Shown one piece after another: positions 32,834-43,647 of a stretch of 64,000 nt of DNA (the first letter of the stretch is position 1; the number at the start of each line of letters is the position of its first letter). The stretch covers positions 178,014,994-178,078,993 of the forward strand of contig NC_085141.1 of the NCBI RefSeq assembly GCF_024139115.2. The letters are read 5' to 3'. The notes under the pieces were generated by a model. It was given only the letters and a program-made list of their open reading frames with translations. It ran no database searches and was not told the DNA's origin. A program made the translations under genes and the position numbers. The DNA comes from Armigeres subalbatus. Taxonomy: Eukaryota; Arthropoda; Insecta; Diptera; Culicidae.

Positions 32834-35800
32834 TACGGCCATACAAGATACAATCACTGTGCTGCAGTGGAACTGTCATAGTCTGAAACATAAATTGGAC
32901 GTGTTTAAGTTTTTAATTCGCAACTCCGATTGCGATATATTTGCACTCTGTGAAACATGGCTTTCTTCTGAAGATGAAATCAACTTCCACGATTTTAATA
33001 TTATTCGCCAAGATCGGAATGATCATTATGGTGGCGTTCTTTTGGGAATCAAAAATGTCACACTTTCTACAGAATTCCCATTCCGACTGTTAATGGTTTA
33101 GAAATCGTCGCTTGCCAAGTAAATGTAAAGAATAAAGACCTTTGCATAGCTTCAGTGTATATTCCCCAAATGCCTCACTTAATCGTCGGCATCTTTGGAG
33201 CGCAGTCTCTCTTTTATCATCCCCAGTTTTAATACTGGGTGATATGAATGCACATGGTATTGCATGGGGCGAAACTAGAGACGATAACAGAGCGCCTATT
33301 TTCTATGATTTGTGCGACGATTTCAACTTGAATATTTTGAACACAGGCGAAGTAACTCGAATAGGACCTCAAGGTCAGGAAAGTCGAATAGATCTGTCTT
33401 TATGCTCTAATTCACTATCATTAGATTGCACGTGGAAGGTAATCCAAGATCCCCATGGTAGTGACCACATGCCGATAGTCACCACAATCAAAAGCGGCTA
33501 TCAACGATCAGTGCCAGTAAATGTTCCTTTCGACCTCACGAAAAACATTGACTGGCAAAAATTCATCGGCGGTAAAAATTGGTATTGAATCAACTGATAT
33601 TCTTCCTCCACTGGATGAGTATCGATTCCTTACCGAATTGATTCATAAAAGCGCACTAGAAGCTCAGAAACGACGCGTTCCAAGTACATTTGTCATAAGA
33701 AGACCAGCCACTCCTGGATGGGATGATGAATGTACTAAGTTGTATTCCGAGAAATCTGACGCCTTCAAGGCTTTTCGTAAACACGGAAGGTCTGAGCTTT
33801 TCGAAGCGTATTTGAGGCTTGAAAGAAAGCTCAAAATCTTCTCAAGGCTAAAAACGTAGCTACTGGCGACGTTTTGTCGAGGAACTATCACGAGAAATCT
33901 CAATGTCAACACATTGGAAAACGCCCCGCAACATGCGGAACCGCATTTCCACCATCGAGAGTGGAGAATGCTTCAATCGATGGATATTCAACCTCGCAAA
34001 AAAGATCTGTCCAGATTCCGTACCAGCTGAACCGCTATTTCGAGAATCTACGCTTGATCCCGGTTCTTTGGGTGGACCATTCTCAATGCTGGAACTTTCT
34101 ATGTCTCTTCTTTCATCAAACAATTCTTCTCCGGGATGCGATAATATCAAATTCAATCTTCTTAAAAACCTCCCAGATATCGCTAAAGACGATTACTTGA
34201 CCTGTACAACTGTTTTATGGAGTACAACGTCGTACCACCAGAATGGCGACAGGTCAAAGTAATAGCTATCCAAAAGCCTGGGAAACCAGTGTCTGATCAC
34301 AATTCATACCGACCGATTGCCATGCTATCGTGCATGAGGAAATTATTGGAGAAAATGATCCTTTCAAGAATTGACCATTGGGTCGAGCAAAATGCATTAC
34401 TATCAAATACTCAATTCGGTTTTCGAAAAGGTAAAGGAACAAATGATTGTCTAGCGTTGCTCTCTTCAGATATACAACTGGCCTATGCGCACAAGGAGCA
34501 ACTGGCTTCAGTTTTCTTGGATATTAAGGGCGCTTTTGATTCTGTTTCCATAGAAGTACTGTCGGAAAATCTGCACAGTAGTGGATTACCCGTTATTTTG
34601 AATAATTTCTTGTACAATTTGTTGTCAGTAAAACATATGAACTTTACTCTCGGCACTCTGACAACTTCCAGAAATAGCTACATGGGCCTTCCCCAAGGTT
34701 CATGCTTAAGTCCTGCTTTACAATTTCTATGTTAAAGATATTGACAATTGTTTGGAAGGACAATGCACGCTTAGACAACTTGCAGATGATGCCGTGATCT
34801 CCCTAAGAGGTTCATGTGCAAATGTCCTGCAAAGACCATTGCAAAATTCTCTAAACAACCTGACTGTTTGGGCCAGACATTTAGGGATCGAGTTCTGTCC
34901 GCAAAAACTCAATTGGTAGTGTTTACTAAGAAGCGGTACCCTGCTCAACTGAAACTAAAGCTGTTGAAAGATGACATAAACCAATCTTTATCTTCTACAT
35001 ACCTTGGGGTCTGGTTTGATTCCAAGTGTACCTGGAAAACCCATATTGATTATTTGTTCTATCTCCGGAACTTGGTGGGGCGCTCACCCGGAAGACCTCA
35101 TCAAACTATATAAAACGACTATTCTCTCTGTTTTAGAGTATGGCTCTTTCTGCTTCCTCTCAGCAGCTGAGTGCCACCTAATCAAATTGGAACGAATTCA
35201 ATATCGTTGTTTGCGTATTGCTCTTGGCTGTATGCATTCAACGCATAACATGAGCCTGGAGGTGCTTGCTGGAGTCACTCCTTTAAAGCACCGTTACTGG
35301 GAGCTCTCACTTAGAATACTGATCAAATGTGGAACAAGTAACACACTTGTATTAGAAAACTTCGATAATATGCTTGAACTGGCTCATCGTTCAAGATACC
35401 TGCGAGTCTATCTCAACTACATATCGACAGATCTCTGTCTTCCATGTTATAATCCACCTCGAGTTCACTTCGTCAACGACAGTTCCTCAATTGAATACGA
35501 TCTGTCCATGAAACACGCTATTCAAGGAATACCAGATCATCTTCGAAAAATATCTATCCCTTCCATTTTTTCTGAAAAATATGAACATGTCAATTGCAAT
35601 AACAGATATTTCACTGATGGTTTCTCGCATTAACGGATCCACTGGCTTCGGTGTTTTCAACGTAAATTCAACCACCTTCCGAAAACTTCAAGAACCGTGT
35701 TCGGTTTATGTTGCTGAGCTGGCAGCAATTAATTTCGCTTTGGGGATAATTTCCGATCAGCCCGTAGACCATTATTTCATCTTCTCGGATAGTCTTAGTT

Positions 35801-36455
35801 CTATCGAGGCACTCCGGTCGATGAAACCTGTTAAGCACGCATCTTACTTTCTTACAACTGTAAGAGAGCAGATGCGTGATTTCATAGAAAGATCACTCAA
35901 GATTATCTTTTTATGGGACCCATCCCATTGCCTAATCTATGGCAATGAGAAGGCGGACTCGCTAGCAAAGGTGGGCGCACAGGAAGGTGAAGTTTTGATA
36001 GACAAATCTCGAGCAACGAGTTTTTCCCATTAGTCCGTCAGAGTACTCTTCAAAATTGGCAAATGATTTGGTCACACAATGAACTTGGACGGTGGCTGTT
36101 TTCCATAGTTCCTAAAGTTTCTGCGCGAGCGTGGTTCAGAGGTGAGGACTTAAGCCGAGGCTTCATTCGCACGATGTCGAGACTTATGTCCAATCACTAT
36201 TCACTAAACGCACACCTCTATAGAATAAACCTGGTCGATAGCAACCTATGTAGGTGTGGAGCCGGTTACGATGACATCGATCACGTAGTTTGGTATTGCT
36301 CGGAAAACGACGCCTCCAGAGAGCAACTATTGGATACCCTTGTGGCCCGAGGTAAACAACCCTTCAGGGAAGTAAGAGGTGTTCTGGGGGATCGCGATGT
36401 GGTTTATATGCAGGCCATCTATGCCTTTCTTTGCTCGTCTGACATAAAAGTCTAA
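32826..36455 (+). pseudogene. ORF2 (endonuclease, RT, RNase H) of the I/LOA-group element
   Basis: Starts MDNTAIQDTITVLQWNCHSL (endonuclease N terminus), then IFALCETWLSSEDE (catalytic Glu), VLILGDMNAHGIAWG and GSDHMPIV (catalytic Asp/His). RT: YRPIAMLSCMRKLLEK, NTQFGFRKGKGTNDCLALLS, VFLDIKGAFDSV, GLPQGSCLSP and LRQLADDAVIS, with all three catalytic Asp. RNase H: YFTDGS, VAELAAI, IFSDSLSS, NEKADSLAK (D, E, D, D retained). C terminus: NLCRCGAGYDDIDHVVWYC. At least seven frameshifts, for example near 33090, 33160, 33550, 33850, 34200, 34720, 35050, 35630 and 36030, so no single protein can be made. Confidence 0.88.
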
Positions 36456-36826
36456 TTCCCCATTTTTTTTCTTTCTCGTTTTTGTTTTGTTTTTGTCTTA
36501 TTGTTCTGTGTAATACGAAGCTATGGCCATCCGGAAGATGCTCCCTGACGAACCACAACTCGAGCCCGACGCTACGCCATACCGTTAATGACGTCAAATA
36601 CCCGGATGAGCAGCTGTAATGCCTCAAACCTAAATCCCAACCTAGTCCGTCCTGAAATTACGCAATCTAACCTTGAGTCGCCACGAGTATCTTGGTCTAT
36701 ACCCTTTCCCCTTACTAACTGTTGATAATAAGATGATATCGATTGTAAATATCATAAAGTCTCGGCTCCGTTAAGTGTTATACACGCCTGAGCCTGTCAA
36801 ATAAACGAAATAGATAAAAAAAAAAA

Positions 36827-36839
36827 GACGTATTTGATC
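36827..36839. repeat. 3' target site duplication of the I/LOA-group element
   Basis: GACGTATTTGATC, identical to 30884-30896, follows the A-rich tail directly. Confidence 0.9.
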
Positions 36840-39526
36840 CCTGGCTTGGTGAGGAGAACCTTCACATTAGAATTTTCTCGATTTCCCAGGGAATACAGAA
36901 TCATAAAGCTTGCCATATAATTTGAATATAATATCTGGCATTGGTGTTAGCATTTAATGCTTTCAATTAATAAATAGTTGTAGTGCAGAACATAGAATCA
37001 AAAGCATACGATGATCTATTATGAAGAAAGTGATTAGTTTGTTTGTTCTGAAGAAAAGGAGACGAATTACAGATTACACTGAATAAAAATATGACGAATG
37101 ATCCACTTTTTTAAATTATGGACCTTATAATCAAATAATGTGATATTAAATTCGAAAAATTGCAATAAAAGGAATATATCGAAACTTTGAATAAGCATTG
37201 TCCTTGTCCTTAATTGATTTGTGCATATGCGTTCCGAGAATCAAATCCAAAACCTACTTTTTTATTTATTTCGAAAGATCGATCATCACATGATCTTAAC
37301 TACCACCTGTCTTTGATCCTATTTCATAACTGTTTCGCTAAGTGTTGAATCATAAATCAAGGGAACGGCTTTTTCCGCTAACATATTTCTTTTCTTCCTT
37401 GGAGGTCTTGATTGATTTGATTATCATATGAATAGCCCCTGCATCAAGACCGTCGATTAACGGCAATGACTAATCATATGTATTACTGTTAGCGATCGAT
37501 CTTGACGACCAGACCAGACAATGGAAGACCGATAAACATCAAATCAAGGAGCCAACCAGCTGGTCTCTCCTAAGAGTATGAGTCGGTTTATGATACAGCA
37601 ATGCGCTAGGCAACAATAGTCCAAGAAGAGCAACGAAATATGGACGATGCTGAACCTATGCGCTAATGATGCCAAAATTTAAATATATAATCCATTTGTG
37701 GTGCGGGGTTCGGTAAAATCTGGCCAGCTGACCTAATTGAGGTAGAACTGCATAGTAGCCGAATGGAAGTAAAAAAGAAAATTGCTGTTCAGTTCAATAA
37801 ATTGGTTTATGCAATCTTTTTCCATTTATCACTACCACGAGTAATGTTTTAATGGAGTTGAGTTGGGGCGTGTGCGCTATATATTGTGTTTGGGATCAAC
37901 TATTTATGATAACACGGGTCTGAAATAAATTCTCACGATACAAGTAAGTCCTTAACCATACGGATTATTTTTATTATAAATTGATCGGCCCAACCGATTC
38001 GGTTGGCGCAACGAGGAAGCCCATTAACCTAGAAACTGTTGTCCGTGTAGCTTGTTTACGGTTAAATCGGCACGTTTGCTACTGTTATTTTATCCGTCAC
38101 CCTACCAAGTGTTCTTCAGAACTATAAACAAGTCTCAGGATTGTGCTCCAGATGCAACCGAGTCGATAAAAAACGTCTTCCAAACTTCCTTTTATGTACC
38201 TTCTCGGGCAGTAGAATCAGCGACTGTGCAGAGTAGCTCATAATTAAGCTAAGTGTGGAAGCCAAAGTAAGGCGGTCATCCAACCGTTTTTCAACTGGCT
38301 GATCAAGTTCACACCTCCAACCCATACTTTCCGGAGGCCGCGGTGTACCGAGGGGTAATACTGGAGCAATCAGGGTCTCTGCTGCGCACAAGTGTTTCAA
38401 GTGTCGTTTGCCCCTTCGAGTGCTTCTCACATTTCCTGCTCAGTAATTAGCATGGGAGCTTCGACGAAGAATTTCTGCCACAAGTGCCGTCTCCTTGTTT
38501 CTTTTGAAAGTTTCAGAATCGGGTTTGGTGGCGCGGTCCCGCTTAGAGCCAGCCTGGGACGGCCGTGTAAGGTGACGAAAGATTGCCGATAATCGATCGC
38601 TGTACGATAGCCCGCATCCCAATCTTTTACCGTTCTGCCACACCACACCACACCGTAATAACCGCATAATATGGTTTACCTTTTTTGCACCCATCAAGCA
38701 TCATCATGTTAGTGGGCAAGTTCACAAAGTTTAGCAGACGCGCTCGCTCAGCGGGACCATCAGAGGGATCTTGCCGACCGCTTGCTGACGACGATCGACG
38801 GAGCTTCAATCGGTTAGGGGAAAATGGTCTAAAGGGACAGGCGTTTATGCTTTCCTCTTACAACAAAGTTGTACCGGAAGCCTATCATTCACTCCAAAAA
38901 AAGAGCTTTCCATAGAATGATCGGAGACTCATAAGGTTATATACCAATCTACTCAGCGCGACTAACTGAGCAAATGTCGATTCATTCGAGTGTATTTTCG
39001 TGTGCACAAAATATCAGAAAAAATTGGCCAACTCTTTATATAGTATATTTTACATGATTTCTCATTTCAACCTATGTTTGAAAGAGGGCGAAATTATGAA
39101 ATTCAATATTGAATTTGTTCACGTTCGCACATTTGGTTTAAAAGTTATGAAGAAAATGGTGTGTCGCACCAAAAAGGATGGTGTCTTGCAAAGGTGTTTT
39201 GGTGAGCAAGGCATTAGGATGATAACGCCTTCAACGTAAAATAGAAGAAACTGCCACTAGATGAAGCTGCCACTTTTCATATGGAAAGAATCCTTTCTCA
39301 CTATTTCACTAGAAAAAAAAATACATTTCATACTTGAGCAGCCGTTAAGTTTACTTTGTTGCTTAGAGCAATTTGTTCAAATCCGTCTCGCGTCTCAATC
39401 GCGTCTCGCGTACTGTACTTGTTGAATAAATTGTTTACAGAACGCTGTCTATTGAGGCCTTCCGGTCACTACTGATGATGTGTTCCACGTCAGTCTAAAA
39501 GATGGATTTTTTTAACTTGTTTGAGG
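36840..39526. other. No recognisable gene or repeat
   Basis: Open frames up to ~100 codons occur at 38.1-38.9 kb in a less AT-rich patch, on both strands and overlapping, but none has motifs I recognise. This patch is the best place in the window to look for a host exon; I cannot support one from sequence alone. Confidence 0.4.
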
Positions 39527-39603
39527 CATTCCATATCTGACCGTCTAAGACGAATTAAGTACTCTCCATTTAATTCCACCAGTTTATTTTCGTTATCTTT
39601 GCA

Positions 39604-39641
39604 GATACGTATTTCGACCACAACTGTGTGGTCGTCTTCAG
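39604..39641 (-). ncRNA. Hammerhead-ribozyme-like motif, left arm
   Basis: On the minus strand: CTGAAGA, stem II CGACCACA/TGTGGTCG closed by a short loop, GAAA, then the self-complementary ATACGTAT and C. This is the order of a type I hammerhead with palindromic stem III and an AUC cleavage triplet. Stem I is weak, only about two pairs. Activity is not shown. Confidence 0.45.
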
Positions 39642-39672
39642 TGTCTTGTACTTGACTCGACTTTAAAAGATA

Positions 39673-39710
39673 CTGAAGACAACCACACAGTTGTGGTCGA
39701 AATACGTATC
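39673..39710 (+). ncRNA. Hammerhead-ribozyme-like motif, right arm
   Basis: Plus strand: CTGAAGA (39673-39679), stem II ACCACA/TGTGGT, GAAA (39699-39702), palindromic ATACGTAT (39702-39709), then C39710. It mirrors the left-arm motif with one stem change. Stem I pairing is poor, so self-cleavage, if any, may need a dimer. Confidence 0.45.
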
Positions 39711-39787
39711 TGCAAAGATAACGAAAATTAACTGGTGGAATTAAATGGAGAGTACTTAATTCATTTTAGACGGTTGAATACATTCCA

Positions 39788-40734
39788 CTAAAAGAGCTTT
39801 ATATATTTTTCTGATTCCATATACTGCCGTTCTACGCATGCTTGTACCAAATTCAAAAAACGACAAATGATAAAATGGCACTTGAAATTGAACACTAATT
39901 TTAATTGCTGGCGTATAACCATTTTGCAATATAAGATTATTACATCACATAACCATTCAGAAGACTTAATTTCATTGAAATCATTCATATTTTTCACTCA
40001 CAAATAGAATTTGCGACAACGATCATTAAAATAGTATGGCGGGACAGTTATGCTGAGAAATAGAGCACTTGTTTTATGGTTTCTACGCATATCAGCCCCG
40101 TTCAATGCATGATTTTGTGAATGACTATTGCGATTGACGTATGTTCCACATGCTTTATCTATGGAAGTGAACTTCCCATGTGGTTGAAGTGAATATGCCG
40201 CTTAGAATGAGTATTGTACAAATTGTCCCTATGCTAACCAGTGCAACAGGCTAAGATTGCAAGATCTAAACAGAAAATGCTATTTCAATGTGTAAATAAC
40301 AGCATCCGCCATAATAATGAATTTAATCACCGCGAGACAATTATGCATAGAAATTAAGCAATGGGACAAATAGACTTGATGTTGTTTTCAATGATTTTCC
40401 GAACAAAGTTCGAAATCTGTTAGGGTTTTCTAAAAGTATACATCAAAATAGACTGCTCTATGGTGAAAAGCCAAAATCCACAAAAACTAACATGGGACAA
40501 CTATGCGTAGAAGGGCAGTAATATGTCTTGCTGCACTAATGTAATGACGTTCATTACTAAGATTTTTAAAGCACAACCACCACCCCCCACCCCTCTGTCA
40601 CGTTTATTTGTATACCATGGGTATGCTGTGGGCGCTATTTTTTAACGGCCCCTTCGACCTATCTAAGGTCATAAACGAGTTTGACACTTCATCTGTAATC
40701 TGAATACTTGATTTTGAAACGTTAAGCGCGTATC
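39788..40734. other. No recognisable feature
   Basis: AT-rich DNA with no supported ORF. At 40575-40660 there is a C-run followed by CTCTGTCACGTTTATTTGTA, a possible fragment of the 45567 MITE family. Confidence 0.4.
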
Positions 40735-41400
40735 AGCCTAATCTGTTTCGCTGGAAAACTATGCTCAGATATTATCTGCCACAGTTATTTTTTTTCCACT
40801 GAGTCTCACGCTGTTTTGAAGCCAATGATGAGTGAGTCGACGAGTTGTAAGTCAAGAATTAATCGAAAGCACGGTAATGAAGAAGAAATAACCAAAATTT
40901 GTCAAGGATCGTCCGTAGGCTAAACATTTGATTCGCCTTTATGAAAACCTTCCTGATATTCGCCGACAAAGGGGTCATCAAGCGGTTTCAGGACTGTTAA
41001 ACAGAGTAAGTCTTGCTCTTTCAGACCGGTTTTTGGGCACCTCAGGGACACTCGTGTAATAAATCCCAACAAACCCAGAGTTCTAGGCAACCTAAGCAGT
41101 CCAGCCCGGGCAATAAGTGTTACAACTTCCATTAATCCCCTGTTTTCTCAGGAAACCCTTTCCGAGGTACTAATTCTGGGTCCAAATAGTATCCAAATCT
41201 GACCTTTTAAGAAACTTCTATTGACAGCAGCACCTCCCCGGATACTTCCGGGGCCCAATTTCAACGTCCAACCTGAATTCATCCCTTCTGACCAGTAAAA
41301 AATTAAAAGATATGTCATCATCGCCGCCCCTACCTGCATCGGAAACGGATCTACACAATACTCCTGCTTCTTTCCTAACTCCTAACTTTCCACTAGAGGT
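40735..41400 (-). pseudogene. RT relic, related to the one at 5.4-6.0 kb
   Basis: Minus strand reads GPGSIRGGAAVNRSFLKGQI, then further on KTGLKEQDLLCLTVLKPLDD and PFVGEYQEGFHKGES, the GEYQAGF motif before the catalytic box. The following ~260 bases (to 40735) match 5440-5700 at the DNA level (GCTCAGATATTATCTGCCAC against TTCGGACATTATCTGCCACA). Interrupted frames; both ends missing. Confidence 0.6.
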
Positions 41401-41423
41401 CAATTTTTGACTTCAGTGAAATA

Positions 41424-42440
41424 TCATTTATTTATCAGACTACGGCCGGGGTGGCCTGCGTAGTACATAAAAGCCATGGACCGGGCTACACGTCGACAAC
41501 CACGCAGTCTACGGAGGATCCGCAAATCGTCCTTCACTTGATCGATCCACCTGGCTTGCAGTGCGTGCCTTCTTGTTCCCGTCGGAACGTTATCTAAACC
41601 CATTTTCACCGGATTACCGTCCCACCACAGTTTTCCGATTTTCGCGGTGTGGACGATGAATGGTTCTTCCAACAGCTGATTCAACTCGTGGTTTATTCGC
41701 CTCCTCCACGTACCGTCTGCCATCTTTCACTTTCCTTTCGGCAACACTTTCCTTTCGAAAACTCCTCGTGCGCGTTGGTCCTCCACGAGCATCGTTCAGG
41801 TCTTGTGTCCGTAGAGAACTATCGGTCTAATAAGCGTTTTGTAGATAGTCAGTTTAGTACAGCGGCGAACTCTATTCGATCGGAGCGTTTTGCGAGACCA
41901 AAGTACGTACGATTTCCTGCCATGATGCGTCTCTGAATTTTTCTGTTGGTATCGTTATCGGAGGTCACCAGTGAGCCCAAGTACACGAATTCTTCATCCC
42001 CCTCGATTTCGTCACCACCGTTACAAACTCGTGGTGGGTGGCTTACATTGTCCACTCTTGAGCTTCTTCCTATCATGTATTTCGTATTTGACGTGTTGAT
42101 GACTAGTCCAATCCGTTTAGCTTCGATTTTCAGTTCGATGTAGGCTTCCTCCATCCTCTCAAAGTTACGTGCCATAATATCAATGTCGTCGGCGAAACCA
42201 AATAGACTTCGTGAAAATCGTACCATTCGTGTCAATCCGTCCTTCATATTACTCCCTCCAAAGCAATATTGAAAGAAAGACCATCACCTTGCTGTAACCG
42301 TATGCGCGTTTCGAAGGGACTCGAGAATGCCACTGAAACTCGAACTACGCACATCACCCGATCCATCGTCGCCTTGATCAAATGTATCAATTTATCGGAA
42401 ATCCGTTTTCGTGCATTAGCTGCCATAGCTGGTCCTGATG
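41424..42440 (-). pseudogene. 3' half of an RTE-like element (RT to C terminus)
   Basis: Same family as the ORF at 47.1-49.7 kb, covering from DQLWQLMHEN (near 42435) through RVMCVVRVSVAFSSPFETR, the intact catalytic box GFADDIDIMARNFERMEEAY, GLVINTSNTKYMIGRSS, EFVYLGSLVTSDNDT, to RWIDQVKDDLRILRRLRGC and a natural C terminus. The 3' end reads TGATAAATAAATGAT on the minus strand, a short UTR/tail. Several frameshifts. The upstream part of the same element lies inverted at 42474-42932. Confidence 0.82.
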
Positions 42441-42473
42441 GGGCCCTCATTAGCCTAGCGGTAAGATGCACGG
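42441..42473 (+). mobile_element. SINE 5' head fragment at an inversion junction
   Basis: GGGCCCTCATTAGCCTAGCG then GTAAGATGCACGG corresponds to the first ~33 bases of the SINE (GGGCCCTCCTTAGCCGTGCG then GTAAGACGCGCGG). The A-box here, TAGCCTAGCGG (42451-42461), is a perfect pol III A-box. It sits exactly between the two oppositely oriented parts of the RTE-like element. Confidence 0.7.
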
Positions 42474-42932
42474 CTTTTCCCCGAAAAAATATCCACAAGG
42501 CCACATGGAGATCACCTAATCAAGAAACGGAAAACCAAATCGACCACGTTCTAATCGACGGTAAATTTTTCTCCGACATCACGAACGTCCGCACTTACCG
42601 CAGTGCGAATATTGAATCCGACCACTACCTCGTTGCAGTATGCCTGCGCTCAAAACTCTCGACGGTGTATAACACGCGTCGAAGTCGGACGCCGCGGCTT
42701 AACATTGGGCGGCTACAAGACGGTAGACTAGCCCAAGAATACGCGCAGCAGCTGGAAGTGGCACTTCCAACGGAAGAGCAGCTAGGCGCAGCGTCTCTTG
42801 AAGATGGCTAGAGAGATATTCGATCCGCCATTGGTAGCACCGCAACCGCTGCACTTGGCACGGTGCCCCCGGATCAGAGAAACGACTGTTATGACGGCGA
42901 ATGTGAGCAGTTAGTGGAAGAGAATAATGCAG
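42474..42932 (+). pseudogene. Inverted 5' part (endonuclease end and linker) of the RTE-like element
   Basis: Plus strand, collinear with 47380-47838: FPRKNIHKATWRSPNQETEN, QIDHVLIDGKFFSDITNVRT, ANIESDHYLVAVCLRSKL (the SDH catalytic pair of the endonuclease), then the linker to YDGECEQLVEENNA. One TGG to TAG stop in the DGWRDIRS segment. Runs head-to-head with the RT half on the minus strand. Confidence 0.85.
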
Positions 42933-43039
42933 GTAAGTCTACGTCGGTGTTGCTTGAAGGGTAAGTGCAACGAATTGCCTCGTGATTAAATAATTACTAA
43001 ACAATAATATTCAAACACTAGCGGTAATAAAGCCGTAAC

Positions 43040-43120
43040 TAACAAGAGAGGGTTCTCTTCATCGTATTCCCCTCATCCATCGAAATAAAAGTGACAAGAT
43101 GTGGCTTTGTTTGCACTTTA
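43040..43120. repeat. Single arm related to the foldback at 13686-13942
   Basis: AGAGAGGGTTCTCTTCATCG, TTCCCCTCATCCATCG and AATAAAAGTGACAAGA match the outer arm of the 13.7 kb foldback. No matching second arm is seen here. Confidence 0.5.
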
Positions 43121-43167
43121 TTGCTTGAAGGCGAAGGATTACATTGTTATCTGGCGATCTGATGTAA

Positions 43168-43402
43168 CTCAAGACAAAATTTTCAAAACGACTTATCTGC
43201 TTTTGTAAACAAAGATTCAAACGACGATTTGACGAATCTGATAGCTCTCCCGCGCAAACCAACACCATCAACAGGTAGCGGAAACCTTCACCTACCTATG
43301 GGTGGTGTTGGTTCGCGAGGGAGTGCTATCAGATTCGTCAAATCGTCGTTTGAATCTTTGTTTACAAAAGCAGATAAGTCGTTTTGAAAATTTTGTCTTG
43401 AA
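43168..43402. repeat. 235 bp foldback
   Basis: CAAGACAAAATTTTCAAAAC at the left pairs exactly with the right end, and pairing continues for over 90 bases (ATCTGCTTTTGTAAACAAAG, GACGATTTGACGAATCTGAT). The centre pairs CCAACACCA with TGGTGTTGG around a short AGGTAGCG-containing loop. No duplication seen at the ends. Confidence 0.8.
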
Positions 43403-43441
43403 CTGAAAAATCGTTGAAATGCTTTATGCGAATGTTCTAGG

Positions 43442-43639
43442 AAAAGATATTTTAGTTACTAGATAAAGATTGTCGCTACTGTTCCCTTTGTTCTGCTGTC
43501 CGAAACATGTGTGGTACATACCTGTCAAATCGTATGGATTTTCCTTCTTTGACATTTAGCTCCCCTATCCTCGCCAGCAAAAGATGTTCCGGACAGCGAC
43601 GACAGCGACAATCTTCATCTAGTAACTAAAATATCTTTT
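43442..43639. mobile_element. 198 bp MITE with perfect 8 bp TSD
   Basis: Terminal inverted repeats AAAAGATATTTTAGTTACTA then GATAAAGATTGTCGCT are about 36 bp with one mismatch. GTTCTAGG flanks both sides (43434-43441 and 43640-43647). The interior has short CCGAAACATG and CCGGACAGCG motifs. No ORF. An 8 bp duplication suggests a hAT- or P-type transposase in trans. Confidence 0.92.
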
Positions 43640-43647
43640 GTTCTAGG

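Larger units (their letters stand above)
30897..36826 (+). mobile_element. Full-length 5.9 kb I/LOA-group non-LTR retrotransposon
   Basis: Bounded by a 13-17 bp target duplication. Order: 568 bp 5' UTR with Inr/DPE, ORF1 with CCHC knuckles, ORF2 with APE endonuclease, RT, RNase H and a C-terminal CRC..H..C motif, 371 bp 3' UTR, short poly(A). RNase H places it among the I, LOA and related groups rather than jockey. It is structurally complete but both ORFs have frameshifts. The duplication is still perfect, so the insertion need not be very old. Confidence 0.9.
39534..39780. mobile_element. 247 bp foldback with hammerhead-like motifs in both arms
   Basis: Arms of about 105 bp start TATCTGACCGTCTAAGACG and (inverted) TATTCAACCGTCTAAAATG. 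They pair through GAATTAAGTACTCTCCATTT, AATTCCACCAG and CGTTATCTTTGCAGATACGT. CATTCCA flanks both sides (39527-39533 and 39781-39787), a 7 bp duplication. The innermost part of each arm carries CTGAAGA, a stem, then GAAA (see the two ncRNA entries). Confidence 0.85.
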
